Source of the DNA: Saprospiraceae bacterium
GTDB taxonomy: Bacteria > Bacteroidota > Bacteroidia > Chitinophagales > Saprospiraceae
Direction: 5' to 3'
DNA: 56,287 nucleotides
Assembly (NCBI GenBank): GCA_020436835.1
Contig: JAGQWZ010000549.1
Location: 1 to 56,287 of the forward strand
The position numbers and the translations under genes were made by a program. The notes beneath the pieces were generated by a model. That model was not told where the DNA came from and did no database searches. It saw nothing but the letters and a program-made list of their open reading frames with translations. Position 1 is the stretch's first letter; each line of letters starts with the position of its first letter. Shown here piece by piece: positions 44,205 through 53,125 of this stretch.

Positions 44205-45050
44205 TTAGCGGTCTCTACTTCTCCATTTTTCGCCACACTGTAATATTTTGTATGGTTGTCCGATTTTCTCAGCAGCGGCAGCAAAACGGGCGGGATCTTC
44301 TGTGTTAAATGTAAACATATCATAATGACAAGGGATTACCAATTTTGCTCCGATTTCACAACCTAGTCTGGCTGCCTCCTCTGCATTTAAGTTACCAGCT
44401 ACTCTTCGTTCAGGCTTATTCCCATTGATCGGTAAAAAAGCCACGTCAATCTCAAACTGTCTCAGTAATCTTTCCATTCCGTCATACCATAATGTGTCAC
44501 CACTGTGATAAATAGTCCACGTACCAAATTGGATGATATATCCCATAAAAAGGCATCGACCTTGCTCGTCTCTCTCCAATAAATTATGTGCCGCCGGGAT
44601 GCCATAGAACTTAAACGGCCCGACACTGATCTTTTCATTCTCATTTAGACCATGCGGCCAGTCGAATGCACATTCAATTCTGTCGACCACAAATTGCCGG
44701 TTAGCTTCCGGGATAATCATCTTCAATCCCGGATTATTTTTTATCAGAGATTTTAAAGTATCTCCATCCAGGTGGTCGGTATGATTGTGACTGGAGGTGA
44801 CTACATCAATAAAGTCAAGGAGATCAGGGTCGATCGCCAATTCTGTCATCCGGATATGAGGCTTGTCTGTATTCTGATATTTTATCGTCAAAGAATCGGA
44901 CAAATAAGGATCCAGTAACAAATACGCACCCTGCCAATGGATTAAGAAACCACTCTGCCCCAACCACCACACCAGAAAATCCGGAGATTCAGGATCGACA
45001 TCCAACATATTGTGGCGCAAGGCTGCACCTTGTAGGATTGGTTTTATCAA
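44205..45050 (-). CDS. MBL-fold hydrolase, UlaG-like
   Basis: This 281-residue cytoplasmic metallo-beta-lactamase-fold hydrolase has the metal motif SSHNHTDHLDGD (HxHxDH), GDTLWYDGM and a later histidine in IPCHYDMF. The first strand WWLGQSGFLIHWQGAYLLLD and DPYLSDSLTIKY are typical of the UlaG (L-ascorbate-6-phosphate lactonase) branch. The start is taken as the TTG at 45050, because the residues KPILQGAAL resemble homologue N-termini; an ATG at 45008 is the alternative. It is the last gene of a six-gene minus-strand operon for sugar-like compounds. The actual substrate is unknown. Confidence 0.82.
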   Translation of the reverse strand: MIKPILQGAALRHNMLDVDPESPDFLVWWLGQSGFLIHWQGAYLLLDPYLSDSLTIKYQNTDKPHIRMTELAIDPDLLDFIDVVTSSHNHTDHLDGDTLKSLIKNNPGLKMIIPEANRQFVVDRIECAFDWPHGLNENEKISVGPFKFYGIPAAHNLLERDEQGRCLFMGYIIQFGTWTIYHSGDTLWYDGMERLLRQFEIDVAFLPINGNKPERRVAGNLNAEEAARLGCEIGAKLVIPCHYDMFTFNTEDPARFAAAAEKIGQPYKILQCGEKWRSRDR

Positions 45051-45087
45051 GACAATAAATTTGAATTAGAAAATACATCCAAGCGGA

Positions 45088-46116
45088 TTAGAGAGTCTGT
45101 CTCACCGCTTTTGCTCCACTAACCATGTTAACCAATTTCTTTTTTGCCGCCCAACGTGCAGTCTGACTCAATCCGCAATCCGGAGCTACAGAAAGTTTTT
45201 CCGGATTAATATACCGGAGGCATTTTTTTATCCGGTCAATGACATCATCCACTGTTTCGATATAGTAGCTTTTAACATCAATGATCCCGACTGCCACATC
45301 CATTTTCTTTGCGAATTCCGCAATTAATTCAATTTCCGCAAATTCACGGTTGGCCATTTCAACATGGATTTCATCTACTTTGAAATCAAGGAAGTCCGGC
45401 AACATTGGATTTATTCGACGGTAGCCCACTGCATGTCCTTTAAAATTCCCAAAACACAAGTGCGTGGAGAGGTGACATCGGCCCACAACCGGTTCGATCG
45501 TCCGGTTGAAGATATCCACAAATCTCTTGGTGTCTTCCCGGTAAGCATAACAACTCATTGATGGTTCATCAACTGTAATTTCCTGGCATCCGGCGGCTAC
45601 CAACTCCTCCAGTTCCTTTCGGACCATGGGCAAGATCGCTTCCGTTACAGCAAATCGATCCGGATATTCTGCGTTCGGGATCAGTCGGCCGCTGAGGGTA
45701 TACGGTCCCGGCACGCTGGCCTTCAAAACGGGTCCTTTTGGAGCCAATCGTTGCAATCTTCTGAATTCTTCCACAACTCCCAGACCTCTTGGTGCCCTTA
45801 GGGTCTCCCTGATTTTATGCTTTCCACGCTGATCATGTGCGGGCGGACCCCATCGACGGGGAGAGACCGTTTCTCTTTCAATCCCTTCAATATATCCATA
45901 AAACGAAAGGTTGAAATCCAATCGGGTTTGTTCTCCATCGGTGATTACATCCAGCCCTGCAGCTAGCTGATCATGGACGGCCACAGTGACGGCATCATCT
46001 ATCATTTCATCTATATCAGCTTGGCCAAACCGCTCCAGATTTTCGGAGGCAAATTCGAGCCAGGCCGGAAAAGGATAACTGCCAATTACTGTTGTACGAA
46101 TAGGTAGTTCTTTCAT
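45088..46116 (-). CDS. Cobalamin-independent methionine synthase-like (MetE C-terminal type) protein
   Basis: This 342-residue single-domain protein is related to the catalytic half of MetE. The zinc ligands are all present: His219 and Cys221 (STHLCFG), Glu253 (IHVEMANREF) and Cys314 (APDCGLSQTA). RTTVIGSYPFP at the start and VDEPSMSCYAYR match the core barrel. Full-length MetE is about 750 residues, so this lacks the N-terminal half; such short homologues may use other methyl donors or catalyse thiol chemistry. The frame is open from a TTG at 46137, but the ATG at 46116 is preferred. It lies inside a sugar-catabolic-looking operon, an odd setting for methionine synthesis. Confidence 0.82.
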   Translation of the reverse strand: MKELPIRTTVIGSYPFPAWLEFASENLERFGQADIDEMIDDAVTVAVHDQLAAGLDVITDGEQTRLDFNLSFYGYIEGIERETVSPRRWGPPAHDQRGKHKIRETLRAPRGLGVVEEFRRLQRLAPKGPVLKASVPGPYTLSGRLIPNAEYPDRFAVTEAILPMVRKELEELVAAGCQEITVDEPSMSCYAYREDTKRFVDIFNRTIEPVVGRCHLSTHLCFGNFKGHAVGYRRINPMLPDFLDFKVDEIHVEMANREFAEIELIAEFAKKMDVAVGIIDVKSYYIETVDDVIDRIKKCLRYINPEKLSVAPDCGLSQTARWAAKKKLVNMVSGAKAVRQTL

Positions 46117-46170
46117 TAGTTTTTGATTAATATTCAATTCAAGAATAGACTGGAAATATGCTCCATCAGA

Positions 46171-46959
46171 CTACTCCTTCCCCAGGTTCGCGTAGAGTTT
46201 TGCCAGCCGTCTGGCGTGTTCATCATAGGCGGCTTCAAATAATTCGGTGGCTTTTTCAGCTCCTACATTACAGACAGCAGTTAACACTTTGGGAGGCACA
46301 CCGGCTTCCGTGAGCAAACGGGCAATTTGCGCCTTAAGACAATTAATGATCACGGCACCTCCGACAGTCGATCCCGGTGAGACCGGGGTATCTAAACCGG
46401 GAACGTCTATCATGGCATCTCCTGCCGGAGCTCCGGTATCCAGAACGAGATCGGCAAAGTCCTTGAGTTTTTTACCATCCGGCCTTTTACTTTCGGACTG
46501 CTCCAGGTGCTTCTGAGTTACGATCGCAACGACACGTATTCCATTTTCCTGAAAGAGTTCTGCAATTTCAACCGGCACTACATTACACCCACTCGAGGAA
46601 ATCACCAGCGCACTATCATTTTTATCCAGGGCGAAATTTCGCAAAATTCTTGCAGCGAGACCGGGTACGTTTTCCAGGAACATCGCCTGTCGTTGTCCAT
46701 TTGCACCCACCACCAGGTTGTGAAAGGTAAGGGACAATTCGACGATTGGATTAAATCCGGGAAAGGATCCATATCTCGGCCACATCTCCTCCACCATAAT
46801 CCGGCTGTGCCCGGAACCAAATACATGAACCATACGACCGGCCAGTATCGATTTGGCAAACCAGGAGGCAGCCAATTCGATGGCACTCTCCTGTTCACTG
46901 ACTCTAGTCAGTATTTCACTTGATTTTTGAAGGTACTGTTGAATGAGCGTCATGGGCAT
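46171..46959 (-). CDS. SIS-domain phosphosugar-binding protein (UPF0309-like)
   Basis: This 262-residue cytoplasmic protein has a sugar isomerase (SIS) domain: VHVFGSGHSRIMVEEMW, ALVISSSGCNVVPVEIAELF and VAIVTQKHLEQSESKRPDG. These match the UPF0309 group, which resembles MurQ and other phosphosugar aldose-ketose isomerases or etherases. A ROK kinase gene ends two bases before it on the same strand, so phosphorylation followed by isomerisation or cleavage of the same sugar is the natural inference. The sugar is unknown; an amino sugar is possible. There are two possible ATG starts two codons apart (46959 and 46953). Confidence 0.85.
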   Translation of the reverse strand: MPMTLIQQYLQKSSEILTRVSEQESAIELAASWFAKSILAGRMVHVFGSGHSRIMVEEMWPRYGSFPGFNPIVELSLTFHNLVVGANGQRQAMFLENVPGLAARILRNFALDKNDSALVISSSGCNVVPVEIAELFQENGIRVVAIVTQKHLEQSESKRPDGKKLKDFADLVLDTGAPAGDAMIDVPGLDTPVSPGSTVGGAVIINCLKAQIARLLTEAGVPPKVLTAVCNVGAEKATELFEAAYDEHARRLAKLYANLGKE

Positions 46960-46961
46960 TT

Positions 46962-47843
46962 CTATGAATCCTGATGATCCCTGGCGTAGAGAGCTGCGCC
47001 AATGGCACCCGCATAATCTTCATATTTGGCAATTTTTATCGGGGTTGCCTGACCTCCCGGCCTCCACTCATATATATCCATGAACTTACTTAAGGGCTCT
47101 AATAAATCCTGATCTGCCTTGGTTATACCTCCGGCGAGAATCACCAGATTCGGACTAAAAGCGTTACAAAAAGAGATGATACTTACGGCCAGAATACGAA
47201 CGGCACTTAACCATACATAGGTTGCCCAGGTATCTCCCGCTTTATAGGCCTTTACCAGGGCATGGGTGTTTTTAAACCTCCCTTTGGATCTGTGATCCAA
47301 ACTGATCTCACCCATTGCATCTTCAAGGCTGCCAGGAGTTCCGGCAATACTGGTAATCGTATCCGTTGCATTTACTGATACGTGACCAAGGTGACCGGCC
47401 CGCCTCATAAAACCCTGGTGCAATTTTCCGTCAACAAGGAGGCCTCCACCAATGCCGGTACCCAGAGTGAGCATGACCAGATTTGGTATGTTTTTCCCTA
47501 CTCCCCACTTTGCCTCCGCCCAAAGGGCAGCATGGGCATCATTTAATACCCGCACCTTGGTACCCAGAAAATCTCCCCATACAAACCCCTCCAAACCTTT
47601 GAATCTTTCTGGCATAAAAGCAATACAGCGGTTATCTTCATTCGCCACGCCGGGAGCAGAAAGTCCTACACTGATAATGGGATTCTTTGCCTGAATAGTA
47701 AGTTCTTGATAAACTCCGGCAATCGAGTCATGCCAATTTTCGTCTTGCCTCTGGGTATCACGGGTTATTTTCTCAATTATCTGATTATCATCGATGAGCA
47801 CCCCTTTTACATTCGTGCCACCTATGTCAATTCCTATATGCAT
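46962..47843 (-). CDS. ROK family sugar kinase without the zinc cysteines
   Basis: This 293-residue cytoplasmic kinase has the ATP-binding start GIDIGGTNVKGVLIDD, the catalytic aspartate Asp102 in VLNDAHAALWAEAKWG, and LTLGTGIGGGLLVDGKL. The ROK signature is present as AGHLGHVSVN with His151 and His154, but the usual zinc motif CxCGxxGCLE reads SIAGTPGSLE (Ser165, Ala167, Ser172), so all three cysteines are gone. The substrate is probably a hexose or amino sugar. It lies 14 bases after the SDR gene and two bases before the SIS gene, in the same operon. Confidence 0.87.
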   Translation of the reverse strand: MHIGIDIGGTNVKGVLIDDNQIIEKITRDTQRQDENWHDSIAGVYQELTIQAKNPIISVGLSAPGVANEDNRCIAFMPERFKGLEGFVWGDFLGTKVRVLNDAHAALWAEAKWGVGKNIPNLVMLTLGTGIGGGLLVDGKLHQGFMRRAGHLGHVSVNATDTITSIAGTPGSLEDAMGEISLDHRSKGRFKNTHALVKAYKAGDTWATYVWLSAVRILAVSIISFCNAFSPNLVILAGGITKADQDLLEPLSKFMDIYEWRPGGQATPIKIAKYEDYAGAIGAALYARDHQDS

Positions 47844-47857
47844 TCTTTCGATTTTAT

Positions 47858-48640
47858 CTAATATTGACCTTCACTTACGCACCAGCCTCCATCCACTGTA
47901 AGTACCTGTCCGGTGATAAAAGCAGATTGATCAGATAACAGAAATGATACGGCCCCATCCAGATCCTGGGGTTGCCCTATCCTCCCACCGTCCAGCGGTT
48001 GCTTTGTTCTAATAAATTTCTGTATTTGATCATCTTTTGCCGCTCTTTGGGCCATTGGGGTTTCAACCAATCCGGGTGCCAAAACATTAATCCGGATATT
48101 ATCCCTGGCGTAATATGAGGCCAGTGATTTGCTAAATCCTATAACCGCCGATTTGGCTGCCGCGTAAGCATGCGTTGCAAAATATCTGGGTGACGGTGCA
48201 TACCCTAGGACAGATCCCATGTTTAGAATGGCACCTCCCTTTCCCTGCTTTTGAAAGGAACGAATTGCTGCTTGATTTGACAACATCAATGACGTAAGGT
48301 TTAGCTCAAAAGTTGTTTCCCATCCTTCGAGCGTCAGTGCATCTACCGGACCATCTCCATATCGACGACCGCTACCACCTGCCACATGATAGAGCCCATG
48401 GAGAGATCCCCATTTTAACTCACACGCCTCAATAGCTTCACGGGCCGAATCAGGCATTGTCGCATCCAAACTCAGGACCAGTCCCCGATCGGATAATTGG
48501 TCTTCGGCCATGCGGCATGAATCGACATTCCGGCCAGTGACCACCACCCGGGCACCCTGACGGGTAAGACTTAGAGCTGCCGATAGACCCATCCCGGTGG
48601 TTCCTCCCACTATCACAATATTTTTATCTATCAGACTCAA
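47858..48640 (-). CDS. Short-chain dehydrogenase/reductase
   Basis: This 260-residue classical SDR has the cofactor motif VGGTTGMG near the N-terminus, LYHVAGGSG in place of the NNAG element, a catalytic serine in LNMGSVLGY, and the active-site pair in [13 protein letters not shown] (YxxxK). The substrate-entry/C-terminal region reads [10 protein letters not shown] and [12 protein letters not shown]. The start is a TTG whose TTGA overlaps the stop codon of the Gfo/Idh gene, so the genes are translationally coupled. Together they suggest successive oxidations of a sugar or polyol. Confidence 0.88.
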   Translation of the reverse strand: MSLIDKNIVIVGGTTGMGLSAALSLTRQGARVVVTGRNVDSCRMAEDQLSDRGLVLSLDATMPDSAREAIEACELKWGSLHGLYHVAGGSGRRYGDGPVDALTLEGWETTFELNLTSLMLSNQAAIRSFQKQGKGGAILNMGSVLGYAPSPRYFATHAYAAAKSAVIGFSKSLASYYARDNIRINVLAPGLVETPMAQRAAKDDQIQKFIRTKQPLDGGRIGQPQDLDGAVSFLLSDQSAFITGQVLTVDGGWCVSEGQY

Positions 48641-49833
48641 ATCAACTTCTCGCTAATTTTTCCCGATTGCTTATTCCTGATGATTACCTTCTTGCGACCA
48701 TCCGGAAGAATCTCCTCTTTGATCAGGAAGTGATCGGCATCATATTCTTTTAAACTTTTAGCATCTGACAATCCTGTTTGCCCTCTCCAGTCTTCCAGCA
48801 GTACCGGTTCCCACTTTTTCGATTCTACTGATTTATAACAGGCATCCATGATCGCGTTTACCACATACCCATCATAGAAGGTCTCCATTGGCGATTCTCC
48901 TTGTTCCTTGGCATCAAACATATCCGTAAACATATCAATATATCCCAACTCACTCACTTCATCTCCCACCGGAAATAACCAGCCCGTGTCACTTTCAGCT
49001 TTCTCCGCAACATAACCACCCAATCCCACATCGGTAAACATTTCGAAGCCGGTTCGGAGGAAGTGATCCGTCCTGATATTACCTTCGGTGCCAGAAACCT
49101 CATCCCGTAAATCCATACCACCCCGGTAAGTCCAACTTACTTCAAATTGACTGATAGCTCCATTTTCATATTTTATCAGCCCAATGGCATTGTCTTCGGC
49201 CTCAATGGGTTTCGCCTGAGTTGCTGCCCAACACATCGCCTCCACCGGTCGTATATCCTTGCCAATATAATTGCGACCTATTTCAATACAATGGCAGCCC
49301 AGATCAACGATCGCACCCCCTCCGGAAAGTTCCGGATCCCAAAACCAATCACTATGTGGTCCCGGGTGAGCTTCACGCGAACGCGTCCATAATACTTTGC
49401 CAATAGCTCCGTTCTGCACTGATTTTAACGCCTTCAGTGTTTTAGGAGTATAGGCAAGGTCTTCGAGATAACCGTGAAAGACTCCGGCTTTTTCCACTGC
49501 CTCAAGCATTCTCCTGGCCTCGGTGGCGGTTCGGCCTAAAGGCTTGGTACAAAGCACCGCCTTGCCTGCCTGAGCAGCGAGTAACACTGCTTCTTCATGT
49601 TGATTATTAGGAAGTCCGATCACTACAACATCGGTAGTTGGATCATGAATGGCCGCAGCCATGTCCGTATATTTCTGCGGTATACCCCATTGACGGGCAA
49701 AAAGATCAGCCCGTTCCTGACTCCTAGAATATACTGCTTTCACCCGGTCGCGGCTACGTTGACCATGAAGACACATGGTATAAAATGTTCCGATTAGTCC
49801 GGTGCCGAGCATGGTAATAGTCTGGCTTTTCAT
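48637..49833 (-). CDS. Gfo/Idh/MocA family oxidoreductase
   Basis: This 398-residue cytoplasmic NAD(P)-dependent sugar dehydrogenase-like protein has the Rossmann motif [30 protein letters not shown] and [20 protein letters not shown], with the conserved Lys-Pro of the family. The C-terminal domain contains [18 protein letters not shown]. The frame is open to 49884 from a TTG, but the ATG at 49833 begins directly at the Rossmann strand ([12 protein letters not shown]), so I prefer it. It is the first gene of the six-gene operon and probably oxidises or epimerises the sugar handled by the ROK and SIS proteins. Confidence 0.88.
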   Translation of the reverse strand: MKSQTITMLGTGLIGTFYTMCLHGQRSRDRVKAVYSRSQERADLFARQWGIPQKYTDMAAAIHDPTTDVVVIGLPNNQHEEAVLLAAQAGKAVLCTKPLGRTATEARRMLEAVEKAGVFHGYLEDLAYTPKTLKALKSVQNGAIGKVLWTRSREAHPGPHSDWFWDPELSGGGAIVDLGCHCIEIGRNYIGKDIRPVEAMCWAATQAKPIEAEDNAIGLIKYENGAISQFEVSWTYRGGMDLRDEVSGTEGNIRTDHFLRTGFEMFTDVGLGGYVAEKAESDTGWLFPVGDEVSELGYIDMFTDMFDAKEQGESPMETFYDGYVVNAIMDACYKSVESKKWEPVLLEDWRGQTGLSDAKSLKEYDADHFLIKEEILPDGRKKVIIRNKQSGKISEKLI

Positions 49834-50038
49834 GACAGTAGTACGTTTATACGAATGATGTGGCTGGGGCCTGAAAATAACCAATCCCTTTTTAATTTTA
49901 AATGATCTTTACGATTTATCTGGCACTCTAATCTGTTCCTCTCCCAAAAATCCCTAATCCTCGTTCCATTGCCCAAAGGTCATTAAGTAATAAAAGGAAT
50001 CCGTAGCCGTTACATTGTAACTCAAACATCTCGTGAAA

Positions 50039-50662
50039 ATGAAATCAAGACGAAGCATCATGAAGCAGCTGGCTGCTTTTCCCCTGGCAATTTCTCCGGC
50101 ATTACTGCATTCAGCGGTACCGGATCTGCCGCAGGAGGAAGAAATTAATATTGTCGGTCCCAGAAATGGTTATAGTGCCCAGATCGGGACACTGGTGTCC
50201 ATGATGAACTGGATGCGAAATACGATCCTTTATCCGGTTCAGGGGATGTCCATCCGTGAACTGGACTATTTGCACGATGAAAAATCCAATTCCATCGGAG
50301 CCATGCTCTGGCATCTGGCGGCTACCGAAAAGTTATACCAGGAGAACACTTTCCATGGCCGGACATGGGATGAGGGGGTTTCCAAAACAGACAAGGCGTG
50401 GATAATGGCCATGAATTTGGGGGATGAAGCCCGGCAGAAAGTCAAAGGAAATCCACTTGATTTCTACCTTGAGAAACTTCAGACCGTCCGGGACACAACG
50501 CTGATTGAATTAAAGAAACGCGATGATGACTGGCTTTTGAAGGTCGATGATTCCTGGCCCTGGGGGCCAACCAACAATTATTGTAAATGGTTTCATGTTG
50601 TAGAACACGAGAGCAATCATAATGGTCAGATCAAATGGATTAAGGGCCGGCTACCTGTCTGA
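50039..50662 (+). CDS. Exported DinB-like four-helix protein
   Basis: This protein has 207 residues from the ATG at 50039 (a GTG two codons earlier is an alternative). An Arg-rich N-terminus and hydrophobic stretch (RRSIMKQLAAFPLAISPALL) suggest export, perhaps by Tat. The rest is a DinB_2-type metal-binding four-helix bundle: the histidine in IGAMLWHLAATEKLYQEN and the two histidines near the end (FHVVEHESNHNGQIKW) would form the triad. DinB-fold proteins include thiol-dependent transferases and hydrolases; this one is not assigned. It converges on a second DinB-like gene 21 bases away. Confidence 0.75.
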   Translation: MKSRRSIMKQLAAFPLAISPALLHSAVPDLPQEEEINIVGPRNGYSAQIGTLVSMMNWMRNTILYPVQGMSIRELDYLHDEKSNSIGAMLWHLAATEKLYQENTFHGRTWDEGVSKTDKAWIMAMNLGDEARQKVKGNPLDFYLEKLQTVRDTTLIELKKRDDDWLLKVDDSWPWGPTNNYCKWFHVVEHESNHNGQIKWIKGRLPV

Positions 50663-50683
50663 TCAGATTGAAGCTTTTTTATC

Positions 50684-51169
50684 TCATATCGTTTGTACAC
50701 CAGCACCCTTACAGATCAGACCCAATTGCCCACTGTGATAACCTTCATGCCGGATCAGGTGGTAAAACGCCATCCGGTTTGATTGAAATACGAAATGCAT
50801 GTTTTCGTCAGGGAAATCCTGGTCCAATTGTGATGTTGGAAACCTCCGAATCAACTGAATTGTTTGTCTATGTAGATTATTAAAGGCATCCCATACCTCC
50901 GTAAATTCCGGTCCGTGAGTGGGATCAACTGAAGGTGTACCCAGAGCAAATTCATGAATCCAGGGAATATCCCTCACCTGTGGATCCAACGCCCGTAAGA
51001 CTACGTATTGGGCCCAGGACAGATGGCCGGCAATCCAATACGCAGAATTAACATCATTTTCATTTAGCGTAAACTGGTAGAAAATCATATCCTCCTCTAA
51101 CAATGAAAAATACCACCGGGTTAACCTGCGGGTATTATCCAGGATGTCCGCAATTATATTCTCTTGCAT
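50684..51169 (-). CDS. DinB superfamily protein
   Basis: This 161-residue cytoplasmic four-helix protein has the DinB triad: His48 in WIAGHLSWAQYVVLRA and two histidines in FYHLIRHEGYHSGQLGLI near the C-terminus. The family binds a divalent metal and often acts in bacillithiol- or mycothiol-dependent reactions, but the present function is unknown. It lies 17 bases after an SDR gene on the same strand. Together with its convergent exported relative it makes a close pair of DinB-fold genes. Confidence 0.8.
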   Translation of the reverse strand: MQENIIADILDNTRRLTRWYFSLLEEDMIFYQFTLNENDVNSAYWIAGHLSWAQYVVLRALDPQVRDIPWIHEFALGTPSVDPTHGPEFTEVWDAFNNLHRQTIQLIRRFPTSQLDQDFPDENMHFVFQSNRMAFYHLIRHEGYHSGQLGLICKGAGVQTI

Positions 51170-51186
51170 CAGTGATCCAGACTTTT

Positions 51187-51951
51187 CTAGCTCAATTTAG
51201 TGACGAAATGGGAAAAACCTCCGTCTATTGTACGAATTTCTCCTGTACTTAATTTAGCTCCCGTTATGAAATGGACTATACCATCGGCAATATCCTCAGG
51301 TGTAGCAGTTGTCTGCAACGAAGATGCTTTGGCAAAACGCTCATTGACCTTTTCATAATTATCATTAAGAAAATTTTTTGTCCACCGACCCTGGATAAAC
51401 CCGGGACATATGGCGTTTACCCGCACATCGGGAGCCAGGGCATGCGCCAGGGATAAGGTAAGGGTAATGAGGGCTCCCTTGGAGCAGGCATAGGCAATGG
51501 AACTTCCACTTCCATTGATACCGGCAATACTGGAGACATTAACAACGGATCCCTTTTGATTCTTTAAATAGGGAGCGGCAGCCCGGGTCATTTGAAATGC
51601 ACTTACCAGATTAACCTGGTACAGATCATGAAAATCCTGTTGCTTAAGCCCTTCCAAATCAGAAAGCGGACAAAAACGGGTTTGAGCAGCATTGTTGACT
51701 AAGCCATCGATGCGATCCCATTTTTCAAACGCTTTCTGCACCATTTTCCTGCAATTCAAATCTTCAGATACATCGGCTTTCATAAGAATGGTATCCGATC
51801 CAAATTGTGAACAAAGATGAGCGGTTTCCTCCGCCTCATTCTTACTCTTCGTATAATTGATCAGCACATTCCACCCTTTGCTGGCTAACGACTTTGCCGT
51901 AGCCGCACCTACCCCGGTAGCCGAACCGGTTATGATTATTCCAGGTTTCAT
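51187..51951 (-). CDS. Short-chain dehydrogenase/reductase
   Basis: This 254-residue classical SDR has the cofactor motif TGSATGVGAATAKSLASKGW with IIITGS, GLVNNAAQTRF (NNAG-type element), a catalytic serine in VVNVSSIAGINGSGSS and the active-site pair in SIAYACSKGALITL (YxxxK). ICPGFIQGRW follows, and the C-terminus STGEIRTIDGGF is typical. It is of the 3-oxoacyl-reductase/glucose-dehydrogenase-like type with no visible substrate clue. The DinB-like gene follows 17 bases downstream on the same strand. Confidence 0.88.
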   Translation of the reverse strand: MKPGIIITGSATGVGAATAKSLASKGWNVLINYTKSKNEAEETAHLCSQFGSDTILMKADVSEDLNCRKMVQKAFEKWDRIDGLVNNAAQTRFCPLSDLEGLKQQDFHDLYQVNLVSAFQMTRAAAPYLKNQKGSVVNVSSIAGINGSGSSIAYACSKGALITLTLSLAHALAPDVRVNAICPGFIQGRWTKNFLNDNYEKVNERFAKASSLQTTATPEDIADGIVHFITGAKLSTGEIRTIDGGFSHFVTKLS

Positions 51952-51998
51952 TACTTGTCCTTTAAATCGAAAATAGTAAGATACATCTTAATCGTTTT

Positions 51999-52871
51999 TT
52001 ATGCGGCAAATTCAGAATTTAGTTTTTCCGGTTTGCGCTTAATCTCTATAATGTCCGAAGGCAAATAAAATCCCGCTTTATCCAAAGCGCTAAGTACCTT
52101 GTCAACGGCTTCCACCTTGACTGCTCCGGCATTAATATTTTTATCAAAAGTATCCAACCAAAACAGAACAAGTAAATTCAAGGTACTGGGCGTCAGGTCA
52201 GATATAATCACAGCAGGTGCTTTTTCCTCTTTCAAAATTTCCGGAATTTCATTTAATTCCCCAATTATTATGTCGATGGCTTTAGGTACGTTTGAGCCAT
52301 AATCCAGACCAACAATAAATTCATGCCGCATAAAACCATCAATCGTGTAATTTTTCAGTGCATTTTTTATAATTTTTCCATTCGGAATATAGACATCCTG
52401 TCCGTCAAAGGTCTTAATATGTGTACTTCGAATAGTTAGGGCGACAACAGTCCCTTTATTTCCATCAAGTTCTACAATATCACCGATGCGGAAAGGGCGA
52501 TCAAATGCCAGTAATATGCCGGCAAGAAAATGTTCGAAAATATCCTTGAATGCAAATCCAATAATAAATGCTCCAACTCCGGCAGTACCCCAAATGGCCG
52601 TTGCGGCACCACCAAGACCAACGATTTTCAGGATCAGCAAGACGGCTATGATATAGACAATGGTCTTCACTACTCTAATGATAAATTTTGCCAGTAAAGG
52701 ATCATCTATTTTCCGGGTGAGTATATGTCTCAATTTATTTTTGATAAAAAGAGAAATTAGCCAACTTACTGCCAGTACAATGATACTCAGTAGAATCTTG
52801 GGAAATAACTGCACCAACAGTTGGTAGTAGGTTTCCATATATGTTGATACGTCATTGAGAAAATCTGTCAT
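51999..52871 (-). CDS. Small-conductance mechanosensitive channel (MscS family)
   Basis: This 290-residue inner-membrane channel releases solutes on hypo-osmotic shock. Three membrane helices are visible: LLSIIVLAVSWLISLFI, TIVYIIAVLLILKIVG and the pore-lining helix with small residues GGAATAIWGTAGVGAFIIGFA. The beta domain follows (RPFRIGDIVELDGNKGTVVAL) and then the alpha/beta cytoplasmic vestibule. It is divergent from a second MscS-type gene across 254 bases. An AT-rich palindrome lies 17 bases before its start. Confidence 0.92.
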   Translation of the reverse strand: MTDFLNDVSTYMETYYQLLVQLFPKILLSIIVLAVSWLISLFIKNKLRHILTRKIDDPLLAKFIIRVVKTIVYIIAVLLILKIVGLGGAATAIWGTAGVGAFIIGFAFKDIFEHFLAGILLAFDRPFRIGDIVELDGNKGTVVALTIRSTHIKTFDGQDVYIPNGKIIKNALKNYTIDGFMRHEFIVGLDYGSNVPKAIDIIIGELNEIPEILKEEKAPAVIISDLTPSTLNLLVLFWLDTFDKNINAGAVKVEAVDKVLSALDKAGFYLPSDIIEIKRKPEKLNSEFAA

Positions 52872-52887
52872 CTTGATTTGATTTTTA

Positions 52888-52902
52888 AATCATTTAATGA
52901 TT
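52888..52902. promoter_or_regulatory. AT-rich palindrome upstream of the minus-strand MscS gene
   Basis: AATCATT-T-AATGATT is a perfect 7-1-7 palindrome, beginning 17 bases upstream of the ATG at 52871. It overlaps a second palindrome, ATTTAAT-G-ATTAAAT, at 52892-52906. It may be an operator overlapping the core promoter or an AT-rich coincidence. Confidence 0.3.
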
Positions 52903-53125
52903 AAATACATGTTTCCGGTTTACGCATTCGCCCGTTTTCTTGATGAGTTGCCCAAAACCTGGCAAGCCATTTATCAGGACCCCGCATTCGAAATTAAAGA
53001 GAATTCGATCACCTAATAACATAAAGATATAGAGTTTAAAACAGATGAGACCTTGATCCTGTTCGACAAACAAATCGGTGGCAGATCTGGTTATATTTTC
53101 AGATCTTAAAAAAATTATCGAAGAA

